Source of the DNA: Sporosarcina jeotgali
GTDB taxonomy: Bacteria > Bacillota > Bacilli > Bacillales_A > Planococcaceae
Reading direction: 5' to 3'
DNA: 64,000 nt
Assembly: GCF_033304595.1 (NCBI RefSeq)
Contig: NZ_CP116341.1
Span: forward strand, 2,769,001-2,833,000
Below the pieces are notes generated by a model. The model worked only from the letters and a program-made list of their open reading frames with translations. It was not told the DNA's origin and did not search any database. Within the stretch, counting starts at the first letter, position 1. Each line of letters begins with the position of its first letter. The translations under genes and the position numbers were made by a program. Below are positions 1 through 7,439 of this stretch, piece by piece.

Positions 1-40
1 AAAAAGAGCGGACCGCCTAAACGCTGCGTTCCGCTTTTAA
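1..40 (-). terminator. Intrinsic terminator after the GNAT gene
   Basis: A GC-rich hairpin with arms around GCGGA and TCCGC is followed, on the minus strand, by a T-run that reaches the window edge. It lies just past the stop codon at 47, so it should end transcription of the acetyltransferase gene. The outer end may be cut by the window. Confidence 0.6.
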
Positions 41-46
41 ATTTGG

Positions 47-328
47 TTATGCTTTCACATCGTTATATTCTTCGTATCGATTGAACGCGGTTACTACGTA
101 TGAACAAACCGCTTCCATTTTCAAATTGTTCTCACGCGCATAATCAGCAGCACGATCTAGAAGTTTTTTCGCAACGCCTCCGCCGCGGAGCTCTTCAGAA
201 ACGTACGTATGGTCCATCACCATTACATCGCCAAGAAGTGTCCACGTAATTTCAGCCAGCGCTTTGCCATCTTTCTCATTGCGAAATGCATAAGCATCTC
301 CGCCGAGATCTTTGAATTCAAATTCCAT
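47..328 (-). CDS. Small GNAT-type N-acetyltransferase (COG2388/YidJ-like)
   Basis: A 93-residue protein with the compact GNAT core: a strand ending in MDHTYVSEELRGGGVAKKLL, where RGGGVA is the acetyl-CoA pyrophosphate-binding loop, then a helix and a strand ending near SYV. This short COG2388 class, about 90 residues, has no known substrate in most bacteria. The start is set by GGGAGG seven or eight bases before the ATG. It is a single gene with its own terminator. The family call is safe; the substrate is unknown. Confidence 0.85.
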   Translation of the reverse strand: MEFEFKDLGGDAYAFRNEKDGKALAEITWTLLGDVMVMDHTYVSEELRGGGVAKKLLDRAADYARENNLKMEAVCSYVVTAFNRYEEYNDVKA

Positions 329-392
329 GAGAACAGCCTCCCTTTTAATTGGGTGATACGAATAGTTGAATCGTTCAACAATCCTTGCTTAT

Positions 393-1277
393 TTATTGAA
401 ACACGGATTTAACTGAATCCACAAGTCCTTTGAAGAATTCTTTGACTTTATCCCAAAAACCAGGATCGATTTCGCCTAATTTGTCTTTAACTTTTGAAGC
501 CATGTCATCCAATTGCTGGGAAAACTTCGAGAAATCGATATCGAGTTTACTAATTCTGTCCATCAGGTCAGTCAGTAGTTGACGATCTGCATCGCTCAGC
601 TCAATTTTGTGTTTCTCTAATTGTTCTTTGACAATTTTTTCGACGTCTTCTTTAGTCGCAGGTTTTTTGTCTGAAATCTGTTGTTTAATATCGGTTAACA
701 ATTCAGCGACTTTATCTTTGTCTACACCTTTTTCAGACAGTTTCGTTGCAACGTCCAGTTCGTCATTGGCGACGTCAGTCCGCTCTTTATCCAACGTTTC
801 ACCGCTTACTTCATACGCTTTGTAGATCCCGACTAACGCAGAATGCCCTGTTACTTTTTTAGGTGCTGCCACTTCTACTTTAGCATCTTCAATCCCTGCA
901 GTCAGCATTGCTGTTGCGTACATATCTGGAGTAACTTGAGTTATATTATCTTGCGTGACGATTGAAATCACGAGCCCTTTTCCCGCATCCTGTCTCATGA
1001 TTTTCGCTGAAGAATACATACGGGCATTCGGATCACCGTCTTTGATATACGTAACCAAGTCTTTACCTGTCACTTCAATTTCTTCAACTTCCGCTTCCTC
1101 GTCAACTTTCAGACTTTTTTTCACGCTCGCCTTTTCGTCATCGGAAAGGTTGGCACCGTAAACTACAATTGGCACTCCCAGCTTCTCATTAATCGTTGAA
1201 TCCGCTGAAGCAATGTTCGGTAATAGCAGTCCTACAGAGAGCATCAATGCAAGACTGGCAGTAAGCGTTCGTTTCAT
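393..1277 (-). CDS. Secreted DUF1002 protein, YpuA-like
   Basis: A 294-residue protein with a clear N-terminal signal peptide: KR, then a hydrophobic stretch, then a likely cleavage site near ASADS. The mature part matches the DUF1002 family typified by B. subtilis YpuA: an alpha/beta region containing VVYGANLSDDEK and a long charged helical C-terminus of about 110 residues with coiled-coil character. AAGGAGG precedes the ATG. The protein should act outside the membrane; YpuA has been linked to the cell envelope, but no reaction is known. Next upstream is cvfB, 54 bp away on the same strand. Confidence 0.85.
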   Translation of the reverse strand: MKRTLTASLALMLSVGLLLPNIASADSTINEKLGVPIVVYGANLSDDEKASVKKSLKVDEEAEVEEIEVTGKDLVTYIKDGDPNARMYSSAKIMRQDAGKGLVISIVTQDNITQVTPDMYATAMLTAGIEDAKVEVAAPKKVTGHSALVGIYKAYEVSGETLDKERTDVANDELDVATKLSEKGVDKDKVAELLTDIKQQISDKKPATKEDVEKIVKEQLEKHKIELSDADRQLLTDLMDRISKLDIDFSKFSQQLDDMASKVKDKLGEIDPGFWDKVKEFFKGLVDSVKSVFQ

Positions 1278-1331
1278 CGTCTAACCTCCTTGTTTCCAAT
1301 ACATACGAAATCTGCAGCAAAAAGGTTCCCG

Positions 1332-2192
1332 TTACACTTTGAGGGATGTCCAGCCATCACGCTGTTCGATTTTGCCGTCTTTCATCAAACGGCCTAAAGC
1401 ACGTTTAAAAGCACCTTTGCTTAAGCTGAACATTTCCTCGATTTCCTCTGGTGACGATTTGTCGGTGAACGGCATTTTCCCGTTCGTCTCCTGCAAGTAT
1501 GCAAAAATCATTTCTGCATCGTCACCCATGCGCTCTTGCTTTCGCGGCAGAAGCGATCCGTTTAACGTGCCATCTTCTTGTACATCAATGATTCGGACTT
1601 TCAGTTCTTCTCCAAGACGGGGCTCTGCAGCCATTTCGCTAGCGTGTATGAAGATCCGGAAATTATCCGGAACGCTCAGCAGGAAAGCACCTACAGGCAG
1701 CAGACGATACGGACGAGCGGTCAAGTTATCATTCATGCGCCATTGTTCAGCAACACCGATAACATCCAGTACGCGTTCTTCCGTTGCCAGACGTCCGAAA
1801 ATCGTTCCAGCCGGATCCGTGCGCAGTGTCATATAAAGCGCATCATCAATCTTCGGCCATAGCTTGCGGACATGCGGCAGATCCGCTTTGTTCACAAGCA
1901 CTTCAAAGGCTGCACCAATATCAACATATGCTCCGTATTGGTCGTCTACCCGCAATACGCGTGCCCATCCGTATGTTCCCATCGTCATGTGCGGCAATTG
2001 CATCGATGCGGCAAGTTCCCCGCGTCGGTTCATGAAGAGGAAAACATCCGGAGTATCTCCTGCTTGTAGTGTTTCAGGTGCTTCAGAAGCGTTCATATAC
2101 AATTCGGTTCCATCTAAATCGAGTGACCAGCGTGAGCCTTCAAGCTCCAGTACGCGAACTTTTTGAACTGTTCCTGCAAGTGTATTTGTCAT
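1332..2192 (-). CDS. cvfB: CvfB/YitL-like S1-domain RNA-binding protein
   Basis: A 286-residue protein of the CvfB (YitL) family. S1-type OB folds lie at about residues 1-60, 70-135 (GTYGWARVLRVDDQYGAYVDIG) and 145-215, followed by a winged-helix domain at about 225-286 containing SKGAFKRALGRLMKDGKIE. In staphylococci CvfB binds RNA and affects virulence gene expression; elsewhere its role is less clear. Length and domain order match the family. It sits 37 bp downstream of mntR on the same strand and may be cotranscribed with it. Confidence 0.9.
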   Translation of the reverse strand: MTNTLAGTVQKVRVLELEGSRWSLDLDGTELYMNASEAPETLQAGDTPDVFLFMNRRGELAASMQLPHMTMGTYGWARVLRVDDQYGAYVDIGAAFEVLVNKADLPHVRKLWPKIDDALYMTLRTDPAGTIFGRLATEERVLDVIGVAEQWRMNDNLTARPYRLLPVGAFLLSVPDNFRIFIHASEMAAEPRLGEELKVRIIDVQEDGTLNGSLLPRKQERMGDDAEMIFAYLQETNGKMPFTDKSSPEEIEEMFSLSKGAFKRALGRLMKDGKIEQRDGWTSLKV

Positions 2193-2229
2193 CTTATTCT
2201 CCCATTTCCTTAAATAATTGTTAGTAAAC

Positions 2230-2637
2230 TTATTCGTTGCGCTGTTTGAGTGCAGTCACGAAGCCTTGGTCTTCGTTCATGGCCTGTACAAGATCGGTTA
2301 TTCGATCCATCGCGTCCCAGCTCAGGTGATGTTCAATTCCTTCAACATCTCCATATATGTTTTCTTCCTTCACTCCGATAATCCGCAAAAATTGTTCCAG
2401 CAATTCATGCCGCTGCACGAGACGTTCACCAAAATTACGGCCGCGAACGGTTAAGCTGATATCTTTATAGCGTTCATAAAAGACGTAGCCTTCCTTATGC
2501 AAACGCTGCGCCATTTTTGTGACGGATGAAGGGAGGACAGCGAGTGATTCTGCGACGTCAGAAACTCTGGCCTGGCCTTTTGCTTCAATTTGCAAGTAAA
2601 TTTGTTCAATGTAGTCTTCCATACTCGGTGTTGCCAA
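2230..2637 (-). CDS. mntR: Manganese-responsive DtxR-family repressor MntR
   Basis: A 135-residue protein closely matching Bacillus MntR: the N-terminal [12 protein letters not shown], a winged helix with [20 protein letters not shown], and a dimerisation/metal domain with [14 protein letters not shown] and [12 protein letters not shown], which carry the Asp, Glu and His metal ligands. I place the start at a TTG (2635-2637) because GGAGGTG lies six bases upstream and the protein then begins like known MntR (about 142 residues). A longer frame to 2769 would add 44 unrelated residues. MntR represses Mn(II) uptake genes; none are in this window. Confidence 0.92.
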   Translation of the reverse strand: MATPSMEDYIEQIYLQIEAKGQARVSDVAESLAVLPSSVTKMAQRLHKEGYVFYERYKDISLTVRGRNFGERLVQRHELLEQFLRIIGVKEENIYGDVEGIEHHLSWDAMDRITDLVQAMNEDQGFVTALKQRNE

Positions 2638-2693
2638 TCCAAGCACCTCCGGTAACATTTTATAGCCCATTATCCTCAAATAATTTTTTCTGT

Positions 2694-2719
2694 GTTTAAC
2701 ACATTTTATTGCGGGGTAT
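2694..2719 (+). promoter_or_regulatory. Sigma-B-type promoter
   Basis: GTTTAA at 2694-2699 and GGGTAT at 2714-2719 are separated by 14 bp. This matches the general-stress sigma-B consensus GTTTAA-N12-15-GGGTAT exactly. It lies about 50 bp upstream of the small membrane gene at 2770. sigB itself is not in the window. Confidence 0.7.
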
Positions 2720-2769
2720 CTAAACAACATAACCAATTCAATCACAATCTCGAAAGGAGTGAACGACAC

Positions 2770-2925
2770 ATGGGTAAATTACTTTGGATTATCATTGTAG
2801 CACTAATTGCATTCTGGGTGCTCGGCCTAGTTTTCAAAATCGGTGGTGGACTTATTCATATCTTGCTCGTCATCGCACTAATCGTATTTATTCTTAATAT
2901 GATTTCAGGTAGACGGTCAGTTTAA
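2770..2925 (+). CDS. Small membrane protein, lmo0937 family
   Basis: A 51-residue protein, [20 protein letters not shown] and onward, with two hydrophobic segments joined by a short KIGGG turn and a basic C-terminus (GRRSV). This is the lmo0937 family of tiny membrane proteins common in Bacilli; the function is unknown. The ATG is eight bases after AAAGGAGTG. The frame is open upstream to 2692, but that stretch lacks a ribosome binding site and overlaps the promoter. The sigma-B-type promoter suggests a general-stress gene. Confidence 0.85.
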   Translation: MGKLLWIIIVALIAFWVLGLVFKIGGGLIHILLVIALIVFILNMISGRRSV

Positions 2926-2962
2926 ATAAAGGGATGTCGGGTTTTCTCCGACATCCCTTTAT
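2926..2962. terminator. Bidirectional intrinsic terminator
   Basis: A perfect hairpin, GGGATGTCGG with CCGACATCCC and a seven-base loop, is flanked by AAA and TTT. It sits between the convergent small membrane gene and the double-GNAT gene and can serve both strands. Confidence 0.85.
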
Positions 2963-2967
2963 CACGT

Positions 2968-4074
2968 TTACTGGCTGATTTTTGCATAAACAACTGTGTT
3001 CCTCAAATGTGTGCCATCAGCCGACCGATCATCATTTTTCAATACAGCTTCCTGTTCAAAGCCCGACCGTTCTGCAACGGCACGGCTTTTTTTGTTGAGC
3101 TCATCGCATCTGATTTCTACGCGCCTGGCACCTAGTTCATCGAACGCAAACTCCGTAATCCGTTCTACAGCCTCTGTCATGTATCCTTTTCCTTCATATC
3201 CATTAGCTAACCAGTAGCCGATTTCAACTTTGGGAATGGTCCAATCGATTCGATGCAACCCCGATGATCCAACGAAGTCACCTGTTTCTTTCTCGAACAA
3301 ATGCAGCCTTAGATCTTTTTTCATGATGAAATCTGCAATGCTCTGGCGCATCCGCTGTTCTGTGTCCGCCAGATTCTGCGGCTGATACGCCCACGCCATC
3401 CATTGCCGCAGAGTCGGCAGTGTCTGCAAAATTGCATTATTGACATCAGAGACGTCATTTAATGACGGCATGCGGATGAGTAACCGTTCCGATTCAAATT
3501 GGTCTGGGAAATCCGGAATTTCTTGAACTATATGAGAATCCTCGTGATCTTCCCAAACGACGGGTGTTTTCTTTCCGGCCATATAGTCTTCACGAGTGAT
3601 TCCGTAAGTAATGGCATCATAAAAACGGTCTTCTTCAGGAGAAAACCATGCTTGCCGCAAGTGCCCCTCTTTTACAAATCCTGACCGTTCAAACGTTTTG
3701 CGCATCGCCAAATTGTCATGACGTGTATGTCCAGCCAATCGGTTCTTTCCTTCCGGCAGGCCGAATACATAGTCCGCCATAAGCCGTAACGCGCTGGCTC
3801 CATAGCCTCTCCCGCGATACCGGTCTGCGATACGCAAGTCGAATAAAGGGACATCGTCTTGTAAATCATGAATCTTTGCGATGCCCACTTTTTCACCATT
3901 GTCATTGACGAGCCAAAATGTTTTAACTTCATCTGACTCGTAACCGCCTTCTCGTATCGCCTTTTCAATCAATTCACGACCTGAGTTTTCTTGCATATGA
4001 AATGGCCATGTATTCGTTGTCATGAAGTGGATCAGCTGTTCCTGTTCCACCATTGTCCATTCTTTAAGTTGCAT
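2968..4074 (-). CDS. Tandem double GNAT acetyltransferase
   Basis: A 368-residue protein made of two complete GNAT domains. The first (about residues 1-160) has RIADRYRGRGYGASALRLMA as the acetyl-CoA loop and FERSGFVKEG near its end. The second (about 190-368) is RimJ/RimL-like, with ESERLLIRMP at its start, GYWLANGYEGKGYMTEAVE and AERSGFEQEAVLKND. Two GNAT domains in one chain usually mean one catalytic and one structural or divergent unit, but both nucleotide-binding loops look intact here. The substrate is unknown. It stands alone, 28 bp from the cadA stop on the same strand. Confidence 0.85.
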   Translation of the reverse strand: MQLKEWTMVEQEQLIHFMTTNTWPFHMQENSGRELIEKAIREGGYESDEVKTFWLVNDNGEKVGIAKIHDLQDDVPLFDLRIADRYRGRGYGASALRLMADYVFGLPEGKNRLAGHTRHDNLAMRKTFERSGFVKEGHLRQAWFSPEEDRFYDAITYGITREDYMAGKKTPVVWEDHEDSHIVQEIPDFPDQFESERLLIRMPSLNDVSDVNNAILQTLPTLRQWMAWAYQPQNLADTEQRMRQSIADFIMKKDLRLHLFEKETGDFVGSSGLHRIDWTIPKVEIGYWLANGYEGKGYMTEAVERITEFAFDELGARRVEIRCDELNKKSRAVAERSGFEQEAVLKNDDRSADGTHLRNTVVYAKISQ

Positions 4075-4101
4075 TAGGAAGTTCCTCCAAACGACTGCTT
4101 C

Positions 4102-6210
4102 TTACTTTTGAATTCTCATTAATCGAAGTGAATTCAACACTACTAACAGTGTTGCCCCCATATCTGCAAAGATTGCGATCCATAGCGTCAGCCAGCCTGG
4201 GATGACGAGAAGCAGTGCAGCAATTTTTAGTCCTACTGCAAACATAATGTTTTCTTTGATAGTACGCAACGTTTTTCTACTTAATTTCACGGTATATGGC
4301 AATTGTTCCAGGTCATCAGCCATTAGGGCAATGTCCGCAGTTTCAAGTGCCGCATCCGTTCCGGCACCTCCCATTGCGATACCCACTGATGCTGCAGCAA
4401 GTGCAGGGGCATCATTAATGCCATCTCCAACCATTGCCACGCGCTTTTTACCTTCACTCAATTCACGGATTGCAATGAGTTTATCTTCCGGCATAAGCCC
4501 TGCACGCACATCGTCAATTCCTAAACGGGCAGCAATTGCTTGCGCCGTTTTCGGGTCGTCCCCTGTCAGCATGACAGTTGTATCTACACCGATTTCTTTC
4601 AAACGGTCAAGGACGAGTTTACTTTCCACTCTAACGGGGTCCGCGACTGCAAATAATCCGGCAAATACACCGTCGATCACAGCGCCCATTACAGATTTAC
4701 CTTCTGTCTGCATAGTAGCGGCAGTTGTTTTTGCATCTTTCGGCAGTTCTGTCAGTTCCTCCATCCAGCGGAGACTTCCGACAGACACTTTCTTACCACC
4801 TACATCCGCGACTGCGCCCTTACCTGTGACAGATTGGAAGTTTTCAGCTTGCATCACTTCGAGGCTGCGCGCCTCTGATGCATTGACAAGTGCACGTGCC
4901 AGGGGGTGCTGTGAGAGACGCTCTACTGCTGCGACTGACTGCAGAAGTTGCGCTTCTTCCACTCCATTTGCGGTGATAATATCCGTTACCTCTGGATATC
5001 CTTTCGTCAATGTACCGGTTTTATCGAACGCAACGGTCTTGATGTGACCCATTTCTTCTAAGTGGACGCCGCCTTTAATGAGCACACCTTGACGCGCTGC
5101 ATTGCCAATTGCTGTGACGATCGCAACAGGGGTGGATACGACTAATGCACACGGACAACCTACGACTAGAACTGCCAGCCCTTGATAAATCCACGTTTGC
5201 CAATCCGCACCGAGAAGTGGCGGAATAACGGCTGTTAGCGCTGCGATAACGATAATCGCCGGCGTATAATATTTTGCGAATTTGTCGATGAATTGTTGCG
5301 AAGGCGCTTTTTCAGCTTGTGCATCTTCAACAAGATGAATGATTTTAGCAATCGTCGTGTCTTCGACTAATTTGGTTACGGTAACTTCAAGGGACCCTTC
5401 TTCGTTCAGTGTCCCTGCGAAAACGGTATCATCTATTTCCTTGATGACGGGTACAGATTCGCCGGTAATGGCGGCTTGGTTTACGGTAGAATACCCGGAT
5501 TGGACCGTACCATCCATCGCAATTTTCTGACCCGGCTTTACAATTAGGACGTCTCCAACTCGAATATCTTCTGTTGGCAGCTCAAACGTTTCTCCGTTTC
5601 TTCTGATCGTTGCTGAAGGAGGCGCGATGTCCACTAAACTGCTAATGGATTGCCGGGCTTTGTTCATGGAATAGGATTCCAGTGCTTCACTAATTGCAAA
5701 TAGAAGTACGACAACAGCGGCTTCGCGCCATTCCCCAATGATTGCGGCGCCGATAATTGCAATGGTCATCAGGGTGTTCATATCAAATTCCAGGCGTACG
5801 AGGTTTTTGAGCCCATCGATGAACATGGAAGTTCCGCCGACTACTATTGCGATTGCAAAAAGAGCGATTGCCGTTACGTTCGTTTCTCCGTATTTATTGG
5901 ATAAAAATAAACCTGCCAGAAGAAACACGAGAGAAATAAGTGAAACAATGTTTTCTCTCCGTTTGAAGAATGGTGTTTTCTGAGTCGGTTTCCGCTGGGA
6001 TACCGGGACAACCCGAATGCCGTCAAATGCACCAGCTGATTCAAGTTCACCGACGGTCGCGTCCCCTGCAAACGAAAGTTTACTGGCACCGAAGTTCACA
6101 GTCGCCGCTTCAACATGAGGAAGACGGCTGACGTTTTTTTCAAATTTCATCGCACAGTTCGCACAGCTCAAATTCTCCAGCCGATATTCTGTTCTGTCCG
6201 TTTCAGCCAT
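4102..6210 (-). CDS. cadA: Heavy-metal P1B-type ATPase, CadA-like (Zn/Cd/Pb efflux)
   Basis: A 702-residue pump. One HMA domain at the N-terminus (about 5-65) carries SCANCA. Six to eight membrane segments follow, with the metal-binding CPC in GCPCALVVSTP, the phosphatase loop TGES, the phosphorylation site DKTGTLTKG, the HP of HPLARALV, and the hinge GDGINDAPALA. The CPC type and pairing with a CadC repressor fit export of Zn(II), Cd(II) and Pb(II). The ATG at 6210 follows GGAAGGTG and overlaps the cadC stop by 8 bp, indicating translational coupling. A frame extension upstream lies wholly within cadC and is rejected. Confidence 0.93.
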   Translation of the reverse strand: MAETDRTEYRLENLSCANCAMKFEKNVSRLPHVEAATVNFGASKLSFAGDATVGELESAGAFDGIRVVPVSQRKPTQKTPFFKRRENIVSLISLVFLLAGLFLSNKYGETNVTAIALFAIAIVVGGTSMFIDGLKNLVRLEFDMNTLMTIAIIGAAIIGEWREAAVVVLLFAISEALESYSMNKARQSISSLVDIAPPSATIRRNGETFELPTEDIRVGDVLIVKPGQKIAMDGTVQSGYSTVNQAAITGESVPVIKEIDDTVFAGTLNEEGSLEVTVTKLVEDTTIAKIIHLVEDAQAEKAPSQQFIDKFAKYYTPAIIVIAALTAVIPPLLGADWQTWIYQGLAVLVVGCPCALVVSTPVAIVTAIGNAARQGVLIKGGVHLEEMGHIKTVAFDKTGTLTKGYPEVTDIITANGVEEAQLLQSVAAVERLSQHPLARALVNASEARSLEVMQAENFQSVTGKGAVADVGGKKVSVGSLRWMEELTELPKDAKTTAATMQTEGKSVMGAVIDGVFAGLFAVADPVRVESKLVLDRLKEIGVDTTVMLTGDDPKTAQAIAARLGIDDVRAGLMPEDKLIAIRELSEGKKRVAMVGDGINDAPALAAASVGIAMGGAGTDAALETADIALMADDLEQLPYTVKLSRKTLRTIKENIMFAVGLKIAALLLVIPGWLTLWIAIFADMGATLLVVLNSLRLMRIQK

Positions 6211-6565
6211 TCTTTTCACCTTCCATCGTATGTTCGTGCGCAATTTTAACAAGCTGCAGTACGTGATCATCCGCGAGTGAGTAATAGACCATCTTACCCC
6301 TTCGTTCCGAGTGTGCTAATCCATTTTCTTTTAAATAGCGCAGATGATGAGAAGCGGTTGCGTTGGAAGCGCCGATGATCGCTCCCACGTCACATACACA
6401 AAGCTCTTGTTTCAATGTGAGTGAAAAAGCAATTTTAAGCCGCGTTTCATCTGCCAGCGCTTTAAAGAGCTGCACCATATCCCCAACACGCGGTAATTCT
6501 TCTTGAATTTCAACTACTAGCGAGTCATGAATTATCTGTTCATCGCACGTATCGATCATTTTCAA
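6203..6565 (-). CDS. cadC: ArsR/SmtB-family metal repressor, CadC-like
   Basis: A 120-residue winged-helix repressor. An N-terminal Cys in DTCDE and the pair in ELCVCD reproduce most of the alpha3N metal site of staphylococcal CadC; the recognition helix is ATASHHLRYLKENGL. It should leave DNA on binding Cd, Pb or Zn and so derepress cadA. The start is uncertain: AGGAGG lies nine bases before a TTG at 6565, three bases before an ATG at 6571, and inside the frame beginning at 6586. I prefer the TTG on spacing. It is first in a two-gene operon. Confidence 0.9.
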   Translation of the reverse strand: MKMIDTCDEQIIHDSLVVEIQEELPRVGDMVQLFKALADETRLKIAFSLTLKQELCVCDVGAIIGASNATASHHLRYLKENGLAHSERRGKMVYYSLADDHVLQLVKIAHEHTMEGEKNG

Positions 6566-6586
6566 TATCATCCGCCTCCTCATCAT

Positions 6587-6602
6587 TCAAATGTCCGTTT
6601 GA
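6587..6602. promoter_or_regulatory. CadC-type operator O1
   Basis: TCAAATGTCCGTTTGA, a 16-bp inverted repeat with TCAAA/TTTGA arms, closely resembles the staphylococcal cad operator core TCAAATAAATATTTGA. It lies just downstream of the -10 element, in the transcribed leader of cadC. Confidence 0.75.
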
Positions 6603-6612
6603 TTGTAAGGTT

Positions 6613-6641
6613 AGTATATGCGATATTCTGACGATTTGCAA
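6613..6641 (-). promoter_or_regulatory. Sigma-A promoter of cadCA
   Basis: On the minus strand, TTGCAA (6636-6641) and TATACT (6613-6618) are separated by exactly 17 bp. Transcription would start near 6606 and run into cadC. The two CadC-type operators bracket this promoter. Confidence 0.75.
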
Positions 6642-6647
6642 CTAATA

Positions 6648-6663
6648 TCAAACGGCGGTTTGA
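6648..6663. promoter_or_regulatory. CadC-type operator O2
   Basis: TCAAACGGCGGTTTGA is a perfect 6-bp inverted repeat in the same 16-bp frame as O1, upstream of the -35 element. The centre-to-centre distance to O1 is 61 bp, close to six helical turns, which would allow looping across the promoter. Confidence 0.7.
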
Positions 6664-7402
6664 ATGATCGTGAATTCTGTTTCCACTTTCTGCACTGAAT
6701 TGCTTCGCAAAGCGAAGCACACCAATTAAATCCTGGTTTTGATTGGTGAAGTGCACTTTTTTCGCGATTTTGGGAGTTGTGAGAGGAGTGGAGTGCCGCG
6801 GGCAGGATGGGGCTTGGTGGACACGGTGGGTGCGGTGTTTATGAGCGTATTTTAAGTTTTATGAGCGGAATCCGTTGGTTATGATCATATTTCATGGTTT
6901 ATGAGCGCATTCCTGGGGTTATGATCAGTTTCGGGGATTTATGAGCACTATCTCTGTTTTATGAGCTTTTATTGAGTTTTATGAGCACATGGTAAGCCAT
7001 GAGCCTTTTCTATCTCCGCCACTTGCAATCAACTACACTTTCGTCCCCACTTTCCGTACTGAATCGCTTCGCAAAGCGAAGCACACCAATTAAATCTTGG
7101 TTTTGATTGGTGAAGTGCACTTTTTTCGCGATTTAGTGAGGTGTGGGAGGAGTGGAATGCCGCGGGCAGGATGGGGCTTAATGGGCGCGGTGTTTATGAG
7201 CGTATTTTGAGTTTTATGAGCGGAATCTGTTGGTTATGATCATATTTCATGATTTATGAGCGCATTCTTGGGGTTATGATCAGTTTCGGGGATTTATGAG
7301 CGTTATCATAGTTTTATGAGCTTTTATTGAGTTTTATGAGCATCTGCTGTCATAAAGGAGGCCACAACTGCAGCACACTCGGTCGCTTATCCGAACCCAA
7401 AC
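6664..7402. repeat. Intergenic tract with two tandem copies of a hairpin + GAGCG-array cassette
   Basis: There is no supportable gene here. Copy 1 (6683-6988) and copy 2 (7047-7342) are about 90% alike and offset by 364 bp, falling to 355 bp after a 9-bp indel. Each holds, in order: the hairpin GCTTCGCAAAGCGAAGC, an imperfect CACCAAT/ATTGGTG inverted repeat, the palindrome AAGTGCACTT followed by a T-run, a GC-rich spacer, then eight repeats starting ATGAGC or ATGATC at exact 20-bp intervals (6841 to 6981, and 7196 to 7336). It lies upstream of the cadC promoter and beyond the penicillin-acylase terminator. Confidence 0.85.
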
Positions 7403-7431
7403 AAAAAACAGGGGCAACTAACACCCCTGCT
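7403..7431 (-). terminator. Intrinsic terminator of the penicillin-acylase gene
   Basis: On the minus strand, CAGGGG and CCCCTG form a hairpin followed by a run of six T with one further T-rich stretch. It lies just past the stop codon at 7440. Confidence 0.75.
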
Positions 7432-7439
7432 TCATCCGC

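Noticed and set aside
2638-2769. A 44-residue N-terminal extension of MntR.
   Set aside because: The extension overlaps the neighbouring promoter and is absent from MntR relatives, while a TTG with a perfect ribosome binding site gives the normal protein.
4202-5047. A 281-residue plus-strand frame opposite cadA.
   Set aside because: Its composition is the low-complexity Ser/Ala/Pro type expected from the antisense of a GC-rich gene, with no ribosome binding site. cadA is fully convincing.
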